A stretch of DNA of 38,807 nucleotides from Mycobacterium asiaticum (lineage in GTDB: Bacteria; Actinomycetota; Actinomycetes; Mycobacteriales; Mycobacteriaceae), in contig NZ_LZKQ01000184.1 in the NCBI RefSeq assembly GCF_001668675.1, forward strand, positions 1 to 38,807. The letters are read 5' to 3'. The translations under genes and the position numbers were made by a program. The notes beneath the pieces were generated by a model. It did no database searches. It was not told the origin of the DNA and saw nothing but the letters and a program-made list of their open reading frames with translations. Below, in pieces: positions 6,951-14,300 of the stretch. Position 1 is the first letter of the stretch. Every line of letters begins with the position of its first letter.

Positions 6951-7163
6951 TTGCGCCAACCACTGATCGGCCAGGTCAGTGAGGATTTTGCTCATGCTGG
7001 TGTCCTGATCTAGTGCAGCCTGCTTCAGTCCGCGCACCGTCGCGCGTGGCAGATAGACCGTGGCACGCTGCATATCGTCAGTGGGGGAGCGGAACGCCTC
7101 CGCCGCCCGCTTGGTCGGCTCTGTCTTCACCCGCGCGGCCATCTTCGAAGTCAAATCAGACAT
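6936..7163 (-). CDS. Small RHH partition protein (ParB/omega-type)
   Basis: This is a 75-residue protein. I chose ATG 7163, which overlaps the 3' end of parA by 8 bp, so translation is probably coupled. Residues 33-40 (R-A-T-V-Y-L-P-R) form the DNA-contacting beta strand of a ribbon-helix-helix fold. The two helices follow in ATVRGLKQAALDQDTSMSKI and LTDLADQWLA. A basic, flexible N-terminus of about 30 residues precedes them, the layout of omega/ParG-type proteins, in which that tail stimulates the ParA ATPase. Gene order, size and overlap identify it as the centromere-binding partner of the ParA next door. Its probable targets are the three TACGTCAT iteron clusters, one of which overlaps its own last codons. 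Confidence 0.82.
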   Translation of the reverse strand: MSDLTSKMAARVKTEPTKRAAEAFRSPTDDMQRATVYLPRATVRGLKQAALDQDTSMSKILTDLADQWLAQNVKT

Positions 7164-7731
7164 GAACCAGCGCCCCCAGCAGCTCGTCGAACACGTCGTC
7201 ATAGCCGTACAGGTGATCCGGTGTAGCCCCGAACGCCCGGCGGATGCCCTCGCGGCGAACAATCCGCGTTTCGATCACCGGCACCCCTTCGTCCTCCAGC
7301 AGGGTCTTCACCTCGTCGGCTAGTCGGGTACGCAGATCCACGCCGGTCAACAACACGGCTGTGGGGCGGTGCGCGGTGATCTCCAAAGTCGGCCACACCC
7401 GGCGGACATCCAGTGGCGAAGCCCCCGTGGGCACCACGACCAGATCGGCCAGCTCAATCGCTTCTTGAATAACCTGCGCCGTACCCGGGGGAGTGTCCAC
7501 GATCGTCAACTCCTGGGGACCACTGACGTCCAGGGGCCGGCGTGCCGGCACCACCGAAAACGGCAACGGGTCATCCTGGGCGGCCGCCGCCCATTCCAGC
7601 GCCGAGCCCTGCGGGTCGGCATCGACAAGTACGACATCGCGGCCGCGGCGCTGCGCAGCAGTCGCGAGATACACCGCCGACGTCGTCTTCGCGACGCCAC
7701 CCTTGGTGTGGACCAAAGAAACCGTAGGCAT
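7156..7731 (-). CDS. parA: ParA-type partition ATPase (small, type Ib)
   Basis: This is a 191-residue Walker-type ATPase, the short form lacking an N-terminal DNA-binding domain, which marks type Ib partition ParA proteins. The deviant Walker A motif is K-G-G-V-A-K-T-T at 10-17, with the signature lysine Lys10 and catalytic Lys15; alanine replaces the usual glycine before Lys15. V-D-A-D-P-Q-G (36-42) is motif A' and I-V-D-T-P-P-G (about 76-82) is Walker B. It would form ATP-dependent patches on the nucleoid and move plasmid copies apart. The gene begins 13 bp from iteron cluster 3, probably its operator, and overlaps the RHH gene downstream. The module shows that this element is, or was, a low-copy replicon or an integrative element with a plasmid stage. 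Confidence 0.92.
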   Translation of the reverse strand: MPTVSLVHTKGGVAKTTSAVYLATAAQRRGRDVVLVDADPQGSALEWAAAAQDDPLPFSVVPARRPLDVSGPQELTIVDTPPGTAQVIQEAIELADLVVVPTGASPLDVRRVWPTLEITAHRPTAVLLTGVDLRTRLADEVKTLLEDEGVPVIETRIVRREGIRRAFGATPDHLYGYDDVFDELLGALVHV

Positions 7732-7741
7732 GCCCCAAACA

Positions 7742-7796
7742 TTACGTCACAGCGCAATGACGCATATGCGTCAACACGCTATTACGTCATTACGTC
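7742..7796. repeat. Iteron cluster 3 (parA operator/centromere)
   Basis: The perfect 16-bp palindrome TGACGCATATGCGTCA (7758-7773) is flanked by TTACGTCAC on the left and by TACGTCAT and TACGTCTA head to tail on the right. It starts 10 bp upstream of the parA ATG, where an autoregulatory operator is expected. The units match those of clusters 1 and 2. Confidence 0.78.
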
Positions 7797-7825
7797 TACC
7801 CAGGTAAGCCGGTATTTGTACGGGT

Positions 7826-7844
7826 CGTTACCAAACCGTTACCA
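7826..7844. repeat. Two CGTTACCA direct repeats, 11 bp apart
   Basis: CGTTACCA occurs at 7826-7833 and 7837-7844, about one helical turn apart. It lies upstream of parA beyond iteron cluster 3 and could bind a regulator on one face of the helix. There is no further support. Confidence 0.3.
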
Positions 7845-7892
7845 CTCGGCTTGTCGGCAAATCGACCTTGCACAAGGCATTAGAGGTCGTGA

Positions 7893-8195
7893 ATGCCAAA
7901 CCCAGCACCCCTTCTCCTCGGCCCCGCACCTCATGACCCCGTCCGCCTGCACCCCGCCGGCGTATACCTCCCGATGAGTGCCAGAGAACTACCTACCGCA
8001 CCGCGCGTGACGGAAAACAGCTCTCGCCCCGGTACTTCACTGATGACCGAGTTGCCACGACAAGAAAGGTGCGGCCAGTGCCCTGGAAAACAGCGCAGTT
8101 CCGCCCAGAAGAAGAGAGCGGAGCTCATACGCCCCGCTCCGGGACCCACTTTCCCGACCATCGCGAGAAAGAGCACCAACCATGAGCGGAACTGA
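7893..8195 (+). CDS. Doubtful hypothetical ORF, 100 aa
   Basis: This frame begins at an ATG with AGAGG six bases upstream and overlaps the next gene by 14 bp. The product is rich in Pro, Arg and Ser, with no domain or membrane segment. The good ribosome site is the only positive evidence; the composition is that of a chance frame in GC-rich DNA. If it is not a gene, 7,800-8,181 is non-coding apart from the repeats noted nearby. Confidence 0.2.
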   Translation: MPNPAPLLLGPAPHDPVRLHPAGVYLPMSARELPTAPRVTENSSRPGTSLMTELPRQERCGQCPGKQRSSAQKKRAELIRPAPGPTFPTIARKSTNHERN

Positions 8196-8385
8196 CCTGG
8201 CAGTGGGAATCGTTGCCATCCTCGGAATCGTGGCCATCGTCGTGAGCATCTGCGTTTTGGCTGATCGCATCCACGCCCGCAACCCGGACTCCAAGGTCAC
8301 CATCGGGGACACCGGACGCGTCATCAGCGCCATCCTCAGCGTCATCATTCAAGCCGCCATTGCGATCCTCACCAGACGACCCTGA
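8182..8385 (+). CDS. Small two-helix membrane protein, 67 aa
   Basis: ATG 8182 follows a GAGAAAGAG ribosome site. The first hydrophobic helix (about residues 6-27, AVGIVAILGIVAIVVSICVL) is followed by a short charged loop, ADRIHARNPDSKV. A second hydrophobic stretch (about 47-63) and a basic end (TRRP) follow. The topology predicts a hairpin with both ends inside. No family is recognised. Small hydrophobic proteins of this kind occur in plasmids, for example as holin-like or toxin-like peptides, but nothing here decides. A GGGGC/GCCCC hairpin about 35 bp after the stop may end the transcript. Confidence 0.6.
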   Translation: MSGTDLAVGIVAILGIVAIVVSICVLADRIHARNPDSKVTIGDTGRVISAILSVIIQAAIAILTRRP

Positions 8386-8419
8386 CGCGATGACCCGCGG
8401 ACTTCCGGTGCCCGTGCGT

Positions 8420-8432
8420 GGGGCTCTGCCCC
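8420..8432 (+). terminator. Short GC hairpin after the small membrane gene
   Basis: GGGGC (8420-8424) and GCCCC (8428-8432) form a 5-bp stem with a TCT loop and are followed by TTCCT. It is a weak terminator candidate for the gene ending at 8385. Confidence 0.35.
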
Positions 8433-8531
8433 TTCCTGGCCTGTCGCGTGAAGGTTTCTGTCACTGGACGCTCGGTTGTTGGGGGGTGTAGCCCAGGGCG
8501 CCAATCCTGGCAGATCTGGTCACGAAAAAAT

Positions 8532-8589
8532 CACGCGCACAGCGCGTGTCTTGTATCAGATACAAGCGTCTGCCTGGCAGGCTGCAGAC
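8532..8589. promoter_or_regulatory. Three consecutive inverted repeats before the 67-aa RHH-like gene
   Basis: Three inverted repeats stand in a row. CACGCGC/GCGCGTG with an ACA loop occupies 8532-8548. The 17-bp palindrome CTTGTATCAGATACAAG occupies 8550-8566. GTCTGC/GCAGAC arms around a 10-base loop span 8568-8589. They end one base before the ATG at 8591 and follow an A-rich stretch. The middle palindrome is a strong operator candidate for the RHH-like protein itself. The third would overlap the ribosome site and could control translation. A role in replication control is also possible, since the initiator gene lies downstream. Confidence 0.65.
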
Positions 8590-8590
8590 C

Positions 8591-8794
8591 ATGCCTCGAC
8601 CTCGTAAAGGCGACCGCGTTGAACTACTAACTCGCCCAGAGCGCGTCGTCTCCGACAAGATCAAGCACTTAGCCGCAGGGCACGGCATGTCTGTCTCTCA
8701 GTACGTGGCCGACCTTCTAGCCGTACACACCGGCTTTCCCGAACTTGTCCGCGAGCTCGACCATCACAAGGAGGTCCTGCCGCTGGCGATGTGA
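8591..8794 (+). CDS. Small RHH/antitoxin-like DNA-binding protein, 67 aa
   Basis: This is a 67-residue basic protein. The N-terminus M-P-R-P-R-K-G-D-R is arginine-rich. A strand (VELLTRPERVVSDKI) and a helix-turn-helix-like segment, L-A-A-G-H-G-M-S-V-S-Q-Y-V-A-D-L-L, follow in the pattern of RHH proteins that recognise palindromic DNA. Such proteins serve as antitoxins or plasmid copy-number regulators. No toxin follows: a hairpin and about 450 non-coding bases separate it from the replication initiator. The perfect palindrome 24 bp upstream is its likely operator. I favour autoregulated control of the neighbouring replication functions, but this is inference. Confidence 0.7.
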   Translation: MPRPRKGDRVELLTRPERVVSDKIKHLAAGHGMSVSQYVADLLAVHTGFPELVRELDHHKEVLPLAM

Positions 8795-9261
8795 GACTCC
8801 AAGCCCGCAGCTTTCTTGTCCTGCTGGAACGGCCGGGCAGATGTGACATCTCAATAGCTGGGTAAGGGATCGATCCTCTGCTGACATGACGAAGGCCCCG
8901 CGTAGCGGGGCCCTGTCGGGGGGTTTGAACCGAGTTGGCGCTCGGTTCCGGGTCCGCACCCATGTCCCCGAAGGGATCTTGACTTTTGCAGGTCAGATCT
9001 CACGGTAGCGCATACCTGTCTGCCTTTCCAGACAACGGCGCGCTTCGTGATCAACTTTTGTCCACCCCGCCCGTGGACTTGCGTGCCATCGCATATCGAG
9101 GGTGTGCCGCCACTCGGCCGCTCGCGTCGCGGCCGCCGACGTATCGCGGTTGTAGCGCTGGTCGCCGTCGTCGCGGTGTCGTTCGTACCGCGCCGGTCGC
9201 TGATGTGGTGGCGATCCGCCGCGGCCGCCGGTTGCGCGGTGGCGATCTTCCGCCGGCCAGC
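8795..9261. other. Non-coding region before the replication initiator (possible origin)
   Basis: No convincing gene lies here. A frame continuous with the initiator is open from 8986, but its translation is arginine-rich and unlike a protein. Two hairpins stand out: GGCCCCGC/GCGGGGCC with a GTA loop (8894-8912) and GAACCGAG/CTCGGTTC with a 6-base loop (8927-8948). The part 9,100-9,260 is very GC-rich with short inverted CGTCG/CGACG arms. A non-coding block upstream of a plasmid initiator is a plausible replication origin, but I see no iteron array in it. Confidence 0.35.
8894..8912. terminator. GC-rich hairpin downstream of the RHH-like gene
   Basis: GGCCCCGC (8894-8901) pairs perfectly with GCGGGGCC (8905-8912) across a GTA loop, about 100 bp after the stop at 8794. 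A T-tract is lacking, as is frequent in mycobacteria. Confidence 0.5.
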
Positions 9262-10392
9262 ATGTTCGTCAACCTCGAGCTCGAAGACGACGCCTACGCG
9301 GGGGTGCCGTGCTGGTCGGGGGGACCGGCGCGCTGGGCGCACGTCACCGTGGCAGTGGCCTACGACCTGCATTACCCTGAGATCCGGCCACGCATGTGCA
9401 ACGGCGGCATCGCCAAACGAACGCTGATCGTGATCGCGGCCGCCATGGCGCACTACGCCGACCGCGACACTGGCCGCAACTGCCGGCCCACCAACACCCA
9501 ACTGCACCACGACACCGGCTACAACGAGCGCACCATCCAACGCGCCCACGAATGCCTACGGCTGCTCGGGGTGGCCACCGAGGTCCTGCGCGGCCGCCAA
9601 CGCACCTACACCGAACGCATGGCCTCCTGGCGCATGGGTGATCACCATCGCGGCTGGGCCTCAGTCTGGGTCCTCCACGACAACGCCCAGCTCAACCGCG
9701 CCATTAACAGCTTGTCACCCCACCCGGCACGGTCCCAAGTAACCACCACCACCTCACCTGGAGAACGACTGGTTACTACCCGCGGGCGCCACCAGGGCGC
9801 CCGGCACAGCGGCGCTGCGCGCCGCCGAGCTTCAGATCCCGGGGGACGGCGGCTGGCGGTGACTTGGCGTGCAGATCCGCATGCCCCACCATGGGCTCAC
9901 CGCTTCACTCCGGCCAGTTGGGCGGCGATGCTGGCAGCGCCGGCGGCGGCCGGCTGGACCCCGCGTGACCTCAACCAGCTGATCACTGACTGGCTCGGTG
10001 TAGGCAGGCGCATCCCCGACAGCCCAGCACGCCCGATCGGCCTGCTGGGCGCCATCCTCGCCTGGCACGGTACGGACAACCTCGCCGAACGGCCGGCCGC
10101 TGCCGATCTCGCCCGCGAAGCTGAAGAGCTGGCCGCCGGCCAGACTCGTCGCGCCGCCGTGGCCGCCGAACACGCGGCCTACCTCGCCGCCCGCGACCAG
10201 GGCCAGGCCGCCCTTGCCGGTGCTGGTCGCGCCGCCGCGCGTGCCGAAGCCGTCCGTTTGTCCCGGCGCGCCGCTGAGCGCCGCACGGCGGCCGCGGCGG
10301 CCGATGCCGCCGCCCTCGACCTCGCGGTACGTCGCGCACGCTTCTCGGCATCGCGCCATGATGGATGTGTGGACGACGACGGGAGGGTGTGA
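9262..10392 (+). CDS. Plasmid-type replication initiator / helix-turn-helix protein
   Basis: I place the start at ATG 9262, where protein-like sequence begins (M-F-V-N-L-E-L-E-D-D); no good ribosome site is visible, so the true start is uncertain. Residues 20-150 look like the winged-helix core of actinobacterial plasmid Rep proteins. A helix (TLIVIAAAMAHYADR) is followed by RNCRPTNTQLHHDTGYNERT, a recognition-helix pattern, then LRLLGVATEVLRGRQRTYTE. The middle is low-complexity and arginine-rich. A second globular stretch contains PPWAHRFTPASWAAM and LLGAILAWHGTDN. The last 110 residues are an alanine/arginine-rich helix, probably coiled coil. The stop overlaps the next ATG (TGATG). Between a partition module and a relaxase, initiation of replication is the most likely role. 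A transcriptional regulator is the alternative. Confidence 0.6.
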   Translation: MFVNLELEDDAYAGVPCWSGGPARWAHVTVAVAYDLHYPEIRPRMCNGGIAKRTLIVIAAAMAHYADRDTGRNCRPTNTQLHHDTGYNERTIQRAHECLRLLGVATEVLRGRQRTYTERMASWRMGDHHRGWASVWVLHDNAQLNRAINSLSPHPARSQVTTTTSPGERLVTTRGRHQGARHSGAARRRASDPGGRRLAVTWRADPHAPPWAHRFTPASWAAMLAAPAAAGWTPRDLNQLITDWLGVGRRIPDSPARPIGLLGAILAWHGTDNLAERPAAADLAREAEELAAGQTRRAAVAAEHAAYLAARDQGQAALAGAGRAAARAEAVRLSRRAAERRTAAAAADAAALDLAVRRARFSASRHDGCVDDDGRV

Positions 10393-10763
10393 TGAACGTC
10401 GAAACCCAAGCCGATATCGAACGGCTGATGATCGAGCGCAATGTCTCGTTCGTGTTCACGCCCTCGGTTACCGAACAGCCCGACGGCACCTGGGTTGCCC
10501 GCTACCCCGGTGCGCAGTGGTCGGTGCGCGGCCGTGACGCACAACAAGCCCGCCAACTCCTGCACGATGAGCAGCTGGCGCGGATGCGCGATCCCGCCGC
10601 GCGGGATTGGAAGATTGAGGCTGTCCGCCAACACTTCTCTGAAGGCCCCGTCGAAGGCGTTTACGCCCTCGACAACAACATCACCGACCGTGTTCTCGAC
10701 GTCGGCACCCCGGGCGCGCTAGAGGCCGCGGTGGCAGCAATCGAGCAGCAGCGCAGACACTAA
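10392..10763 (+). CDS. Small HicB-like protein coupled to the initiator, 123 aa
   Basis: The ATG at 10392 shares a base with the initiator stop. The product is a soluble 123-residue protein. Residues 18-55 (F-V-F-T-P-S-V...G-T-W-V-A-R-Y-P...V-R-G-R-D-A) follow the beta-strand pattern of the partial RNase H fold of HicB-type antitoxins: an aromatic-rich strand, a turn with DG-x-W-x-A, then a helix entering with G-x-D-A-x-x-A. The C-terminus is helical. No HicA toxin is adjacent. Coupling to the initiator suggests a partner or regulator of replication. The HicB resemblance is by eye and may be superficial. Confidence 0.65.
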   Translation: MNVETQADIERLMIERNVSFVFTPSVTEQPDGTWVARYPGAQWSVRGRDAQQARQLLHDEQLARMRDPAARDWKIEAVRQHFSEGPVEGVYALDNNITDRVLDVGTPGALEAAVAAIEQQRRH

Positions 10764-11368
10764 CCGTCGCGCCTGGTACAGCACTGCGGTGCCGAACAAC
10801 CCACAACCGCGCCCGCCTAAAGGTGATGTCACCGGCGGCATTTCGCACCTAGTGGGTCTGGCTCCCGCGCGCACCGAACCCCGCTTCCACATTCGAATCA
10901 CCGCCCGCAACCAGCCCCAACGTTTGCCATCACGCGACCGTTTCCCAGAGCGTGGTTCGCCGTTTCCTGAGCTGCCCGTCAGTGCACCCATCGCCTAGCT
11001 GACTCGTTCCTGCCAGCACCGCCCGTGAACCTGCGTTGCGCACTGTTGATTTCGTGGCGGCATTTCACCATGCCCGCACCATACGGCCAACCCGTTGACC
11101 TTCGCTACCAACACCGAGCAAAACATCAACTGTCGACATTTGTCCACCGTCCATGTTGCCCGATCCCACTGCCGCGCAACCTAAGCCGGCTCACACCCAC
11201 AAGCCCCCGCACCAACCCCCAGCTGCACCAACCGTTCTCAAGCACCCCAGACACCACACACCTCTTGCATTAAGGTCACGGTTTCTTAAGAACCGGCCCA
11301 TCTGTGTGGGACAGATCGTCTCTGAGGTCTCTAGCGTGCGCCTGGAAAGGGACGGCACTGCAGTGACG
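10764..11368. other. Intergenic region upstream of the relaxase
   Basis: About 600 bp without a convincing gene. Short frames at 10789-10998 and 11025-11273 encode Pro/Arg-rich sequence with no ribosome site. Bases 11,150-11,275 are strikingly C-rich on the plus strand. The repeats concentrated at 11,279-11,332 are listed separately. Confidence 0.4.
11279..11332. other. Repeat-dense site before the relaxase (candidate oriT/operator)
   Basis: CGGTTTCTTAAGAACCGG (11279-11296) is an almost perfect inverted repeat around the palindrome TTCTTAAGAA. It is followed by ATCTGT/ACAGAT (11300-11316, 5-base loop) and by two GTCTCT direct repeats (11318-11323, 11327-11332). MobF relaxases act at an oriT with inverted repeats that is often next to their gene, so this is the best transfer-origin candidate in the window. 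It could also be only the relaxase promoter operator. Confidence 0.45.
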
Positions 11369-14300
11369 ATGACGATGCATAAGCTCACTGCCGGCAACGG
11401 GTATGAGTACCTGATCCGGCAGGTCGCTGCTGTGGATGCTACGGCCCGCGGGCGGGCACCGCTGATCGATTACTACTCGTCGAAAGGTGAGTCTCCGGGC
11501 CGGTGGGTGGGGTCTGGTTTGGCGTCGCTGCAATCCACTGGGGCGCGCCAGGTTTCAGCCGACGATGTGGCCAAGGTATGGGCGGTGCCGGAGGGTTCCC
11601 AGGTCACCGAAGCTCAAATGAAGGCGTTGTTCGGCGAGGGGCTGCATCCCAACGCCGATGTGATCGCTGACTATGTGACCGCACGCGGGGTGCACGGTCT
11701 CGCGGCGATCGAGGCCGCCAAACTGGGTCGCAAGTTCTATATCCGCGACGGGGAAACCACGTTTGCCCGCGCCCTGGCAGTGGCCTACCGCGACCACAAC
11801 GAACAAGCCGGTAGGCCATCAGCCGCGTCCATCGACGCGCCCACCCGCGCCGCGATCCGCACCGTCGTCGCGCGCAGAATATTCGCCGAGCAATACGGCC
11901 GCGCGCCCGCTGACGATCGTGAACTGACTGGCTTTATCGCGCGAGAAACCCGCGCCCGCACCACCGCGGTCGCCGGCTACGACTTGACGTTTTCGCCGGT
12001 GAAGTCGGTGTCGAGCTTGTGGGCGATCGCGCCGCGCGACGTCGCGAAAGTCGTGGAGGAATGCCACGACGCGGCGGTGACCGATGCGCTGGCGTGGCTG
12101 GAAACGCACGCCGCGCTCACCCGTTCCGGTACTGATGGTGTCGCCCAGGTCGACACCACCGGACTCATCGGAGCCGCGTTCACCCACCGTGACTCCCGCG
12201 CCGGCGACCCGGATCTGCACACCCATGTGGCGATCTCCAACAAGGTCGCCACCGTTGGCCCTGATGGGGTGCTGCGCTGGTTGGCATTGGACGGCCGGCC
12301 GATCCATCAGTTCACGGTCGCAGCTTCCGAGCTGTACAACACGCGGCTGGAGGCCCACCTGGGCGAGCGGCTGGCGCTGCGGTTCGCCGACGTGGCGAGC
12401 GAGGGCCGCGGCAAGCGCCCGGTGCGCGAAATCATCGGCATGTCGACCGAGCTGATGGCCGCCTGGTCCTCGCGGCGACTGGCGATCGAAGCCCGCACCG
12501 CCGAGCTCGCCAAGCAATTCCAGGTGGCCCATGGCCGCGAGCCCACGACCGTGGAAGCCATCGGGCTGGCCCAACAAGCGACCCTGGAAACCCGCGAGGC
12601 CAAACACGAACCCCGATCGCTCGCCGAGCAGCGTCAGACATGGCGCGGACAAGCCATCGAAGTCCTGGGCGGGGCGCGGGAACTGACCGCCATGCTGGGC
12701 AAGATTTTGTCCACCTCGTCCCGGCAGCTCGACGCCGTCGACGACGATTGGATCAAGGCGGCTGCGACGAAAGTTATCGCCACGGTGGCTCGGTCGCGGG
12801 CAACCTGGCAGCGCCACCACGTGCTCGCCGAAGCGCAGCGCCTCGTCCGGAGCAGCGGGCATGCCACCAACGCGACGTTGGCCGATCAGATCACGCAGGT
12901 CGCGTTGTCCGAGCCGCTGTCGGTGGCCCACATCGACCTCGACGACGGCGACATGGGTGAACCGGCGCCGCTGCGCCGCCGCGATGGAACCAGCGTCTAC
13001 ACCCGCCACGGCAGCACCACCTACACCTGCCATGAGGTACTGGCTGCTGAGCGACGCATCCTTGCTGCTGCCCGCCAGCTCGGCGGCCGCACGGTCGCCG
13101 ACAGCGATGTCGAGCTGGCGCTGGCTGATTCGGCCGCACGCGGAAAACACCTCAACGAGGGCCAGGTCGCCCTGGTCCGCGAGATGGCCACAGGGGGGCG
13201 GCGGCTGGCCTTGGCGCTGGCTCCGGCCGGCAGCGGCAAGACGACCGCGATGGCCGCGCTATCGCAGGCTTGGCGCTCCTCGGGCGGTATCGTCCTCGGT
13301 TTGGCCCCCACCGCGGCGGCCGCCATCGAACTCGGCGCGGATCTGTCAGCCCCCACCGACACCATCGCCAAATATGTGTGGTCGGCCGCCCCAGGCGGTT
13401 CGTCTCGCCCCGCTGCGCCGCAGTGGTTCACCACGGTCGGCCCCGACACGCTGCTCATCATCGACGAGGCCGGCAAAGCCGGAACCGTGGAACTTGATGC
13501 GGTGATCGCCCACGCGTTAGCGCGCGGCGCCAGCATCATCCTCATCGGCGATGACGGCCAACTCGCGTCCATCTCCGCTGGCGGTGTGCTGCGCGACATC
13601 GCCCAGGAAACCGGCGCACTGACGCTGTCTGAGTTGGTGCGCTTTGGCTCCACCGCGGAAAGCGCAGCCACCCTGGCGATCCGCAACGGTGACCCCACCG
13701 GCCTCGGGTTTTACATCGACCACCAGCGGGTGCACGTCGGTGCTGATCAGACTGCCGCCGACATGGCCTACACCGCGTGGGCCGCCGACCTGGCTGCTGG
13801 CCGCGATTCCTTGCTGTTGGCGCCCACCAACGACATCGTCGATACCCTCAATGCCCGCGCTCGCCTGGATCGCCTCGCCGCCACTGGCGGGCGTGTGGGC
13901 CGGGAAGTCATGTTGTCCGATGGGCTGGCCGCCTCGGCGGGTGATGTGATCCGCAGCCGCGAGAATGCCCGCGGTCTGCGGCTGGGTCGCACCGATTACG
14001 TGCGCAATGGCTATCGCTACACGGTTCATCGGGTGCGCGCCGATGGGTCGGTGATCGCCACCCATCTCGATTCCGGTCAGCGCATCACCTTGCCCGCAGA
14101 CTACGTAAAAACCCACGTCACCCTGGGCTATGCGGCCACCGTGGACCTCACGCAAGGCCTGACTGCCCAGTACGCCTGCCATATTGTCGGCGGCGGCCAT
14201 CTCACCCGCCAACTGCTCTACGTGGCCTTAACGCGTGGTCGCGTCGAAAACCACATCTACCTATCCACCGCCGAGTCCGACCCGCATCGGGTGTTGTCCC

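Noticed and set aside
8921..8950. tRNA 3'-end or attachment-site remnant (GGTTTGAACC followed by a hairpin)
   Set aside because: The T-arm-like string is not followed by an acceptor stem or CCA, and no second copy is seen near the right junction.
8986..9261. N-terminal extension of the replication initiator
   Set aside because: The frame is open, but the 92 codons encode Arg/Ala/Pro-rich sequence without structure, beginning at a TTG lacking a ribosome site.
11819..13150. 443-codon minus-strand frame inside the relaxase
   Set aside because: It is antisense to the relaxase domain with conserved histidines; the translation is Arg/Gly/Asp-rich and unlike a folded protein.
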